Below, in pieces: positions 13,689 through 15,115 of a stretch of 15,115 bases of DNA. The DNA is from Gemmatimonadota bacterium (GTDB lineage: Bacteria; Gemmatimonadota; Gemmatimonadetes; Gemmatimonadales; Gemmatimonadaceae), in assembly GCA_947457715.1 (NCBI GenBank), contig CANGXK010000024.1, forward strand, positions 1-15,115, written 5' to 3'. A model generated the notes under the pieces. It had not been told where the DNA came from. It made no database searches and saw only the letters and a list, made by a program, of their open reading frames with translations. A program made the translations under genes and the position numbers. Every line of letters starts with the position of its first letter. Position 1 is the first letter of the stretch.

Positions 13689-14996
13689 ATGCCTATTTCG
13701 ACTCCCCTGCGCCGTGCCGCCATTGGATTGGTCGCCACGCCGGCGCTCCTCTCCGCGCAGGCACGGACGCCGGTTACAGATGAGGCCGCCGTGATGGCCA
13801 ACGCGAAGGCCGTTCATTCAGCCGTGCTGTCCATCGACACCCACGTGGACATCGCCCCCGCCAACTTCACCGTGACCGGAGCGAACTACACGCAACGGTT
13901 GCCGCGGACGCAGGTCGATCTGGTCAAGATGGAAGAGGGTGGACTCGTTGGCGCGTTCCTCGTGGTATACGTCGGCCAGTCACCGAAGCTCGACACCGAC
14001 GGATTCGCCAGCGCCAACGCGCAAGCACTCGAGAAGTTCGAGGCGATCCACCGCCTCACCGAACAGCTCGCGCCGTCACGCGCCGAAATCGCGTACACCG
14101 CGGCCGATGCGCGTCGCATTCACGCTGCCGGCAAGCGCGTGATCTTCATCGGCGTCGAAAACGGCTTTCCGATCGGCGCCGACATCACGAACGTGCAGAA
14201 GTTCTTCGATCGTGGTGGCCGCTATATGTCGCTGGCGCACAATGGACACAGCCAGCTCTCCGACTCGAACACCGGCGAACGCGACAGCGTCTGGCTGCAC
14301 AACGGCCTGAGCCCGCTCGGCAAGCAAGTAATCGGAGAGATGAACCGACTCGGCATGATGATCGACGTGTCCCACCCGTCGAAGCAGTCGATGCTGCAGA
14401 CCATCGCGATCTCGAAGGCGCCGATCATTGCGTCGCATTCCGGTGTGCGCGCAATCTGCAATCACAGCCGCAACATGGACGACGAGCAACTCATAGCGCT
14501 CAAGAAGAACGGCGGCGTGATTCAGCTCGTGGCATTCAACGCGTACGTGAAGTGCGACCCCACGCGCGACCTGCCGCGTGAACAGGCGCGTGCCGCCGCG
14601 ATGGCCGAGCTGCGCACGGAGTTCGGTATCACGGCCACCGATCGCCGTGAGCAGCAGGCGCAGATTCAGGCGCTCGCCGACGAGAAGCGCAACGCGTATC
14701 TCGCCAAGCAGGAAGACATCACGGCGCGCCGCTATCCGTCGGATCCGCCGGCCACGGTGAAGGACTTCGCGAACCACATCGACTATGTGGTGCAGCTGAT
14801 CGGCATCGACCACGTCGGCATCAGCTCAGACTTTGACGGCGGTGGCGGCGTGGACGGCTGGCGCAATGCGTCGGAATCATTGAACGTCACGGCGGAACTC
14901 GTGCGCCGCGGTTACTCGAAGAGCGAGATCGAGAAGATCTGGGGTGGGAATTTGCTGCGGGTGATGGAGCAGGCAGCCGCAGTGTCGAAGCGCTGA
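13689..14996 (+). CDS. Exported membrane dipeptidase, peptidase family M19
   Basis: The product is 435 residues. Residues 1 to about 25 form a signal peptide (LRRAAIGLVATPALLSAQA), so the enzyme is exported. The complete binuclear zinc site of renal-dipeptidase-type enzymes is present: H52 and D54 in IDTHVDI, bridging E157 in GVENGF, H229 in DVSHPS and H250 in ASHSGV. The substrate-binding R261 and catalytic-region D381 (GISSDFDG) are also present. The 11-residue spacing from H250 to R261 equals that in the human enzyme. It should cleave dipeptides, possibly including D-amino-acid or modified ones, to feed uptake or cell-wall recycling. ATG 13689 is chosen because it gives the signal peptide; the open frame upstream runs antisense through the HPF gene. 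No other peptide-uptake gene is adjacent. Confidence 0.95.
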   Translation: MPISTPLRRAAIGLVATPALLSAQARTPVTDEAAVMANAKAVHSAVLSIDTHVDIAPANFTVTGANYTQRLPRTQVDLVKMEEGGLVGAFLVVYVGQSPKLDTDGFASANAQALEKFEAIHRLTEQLAPSRAEIAYTAADARRIHAAGKRVIFIGVENGFPIGADITNVQKFFDRGGRYMSLAHNGHSQLSDSNTGERDSVWLHNGLSPLGKQVIGEMNRLGMMIDVSHPSKQSMLQTIAISKAPIIASHSGVRAICNHSRNMDDEQLIALKKNGGVIQLVAFNAYVKCDPTRDLPREQARAAAMAELRTEFGITATDRREQQAQIQALADEKRNAYLAKQEDITARRYPSDPPATVKDFANHIDYVVQLIGIDHVGISSDFDGGGGVDGWRNASESLNVTAELVRRGYSKSEIEKIWGGNLLRVMEQAAAVSKR

Positions 14997-15008
14997 ACTG
15001 GCCGTCAC

Positions 15009-15093
15009 GTGGGTTTCGAGTGGCGAGTGAGAGTCTCGGGTCGTGAGTGCACAACCCAGAACTCGAAACTCGAACTCGCCACTCGAAACTCAC
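15009..15093. repeat. Inverted GAGTTTCGAGT-type mini-repeat after the dipeptidase gene
   Basis: GTGGGTTTCGAGTGGCGAGT (15009-15028) pairs with 15074-15093 at 19 of 20 positions. Between the arms lie further degenerate copies of the CTCGAAACT/GAGTTTCG unit. The right side adds extra units, so the arms are unequal, as in the repeat after mnmG. The structure starts 13 bp after the dipeptidase stop and could fold in the 3' end of its mRNA. The remaining bases to 15115 show nothing further. Confidence 0.7.
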
Positions 15094-15115
15094 AGCAAAC
15101 CATCCGACAGCACTC

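Overview
The window is high-GC bacterial chromosomal DNA, densely coded apart from one gap of about 550 bp. Gene content and style suggest a soil- or water-type member of the Gemmatimonadota: parS/parAB beside mnmG, periodic intergenic mini-repeats, a secreted M19 dipeptidase, and frequent GTG/TTG starts with little Shine-Dalgarno signal. That assignment is inference, since no rRNA or taxonomic marker was available to compare.

Layout. (1) 1-1001: the C-terminal end of a YheT-like alpha/beta hydrolase, a small membrane-anchored zinc-ribbon protein, and a small unknown protein convergent with and overlapping the latter. (2) 1085-3031: mnmG, for tRNA wobble-uridine modification. (3) 3032-3584: a non-coding gap with 9-nt-periodic mini-repeats (an inverted pair plus a direct array), an AT-rich island and a candidate promoter. 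(4) 3585-4343: an exported SIMPL-domain protein. (5) 4344-6414: two near-perfect parS sites 55 bp apart, then parA and parB, which form the chromosome segregation locus. The classical neighbour rsmG (gidB) is absent between mnmG and parA. (6) 6494-11833: a tightly packed operon for nucleoside-type ABC uptake, made of a BMP/PnrA lipoprotein, a NIF3/DUF34 metal protein, a double ABC ATPase and two permeases. Four of the five genes overlap or abut at stop/start codons. (7) 12028-13553, minus strand: a short HPF/RaiA-type hibernation factor translationally coupled to a bacterial archaeo-eukaryotic release-factor-like protein (baeRF). (8) 13689-14996: an exported M19 membrane dipeptidase, divergent from the HPF pair. 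(9) A final inverted mini-repeat follows it.

How the genes work together. The BMP lipoprotein would capture a nucleoside outside the membrane and the ATPase and two permeases would import it. The NIF3 protein, made from the same message, may act on the imported compound or on a related nucleotide or cofactor. ParA, ParB and parS form a partition complex. The HPF and baeRF proteins look like a two-gene module for silencing or protecting idle ribosomes, and this is the most interesting system here. Three unrelated periodic mini-repeat types all sit just beyond gene 3' ends, which suggests an RNA-end or terminator-like role or preferred landing sites.
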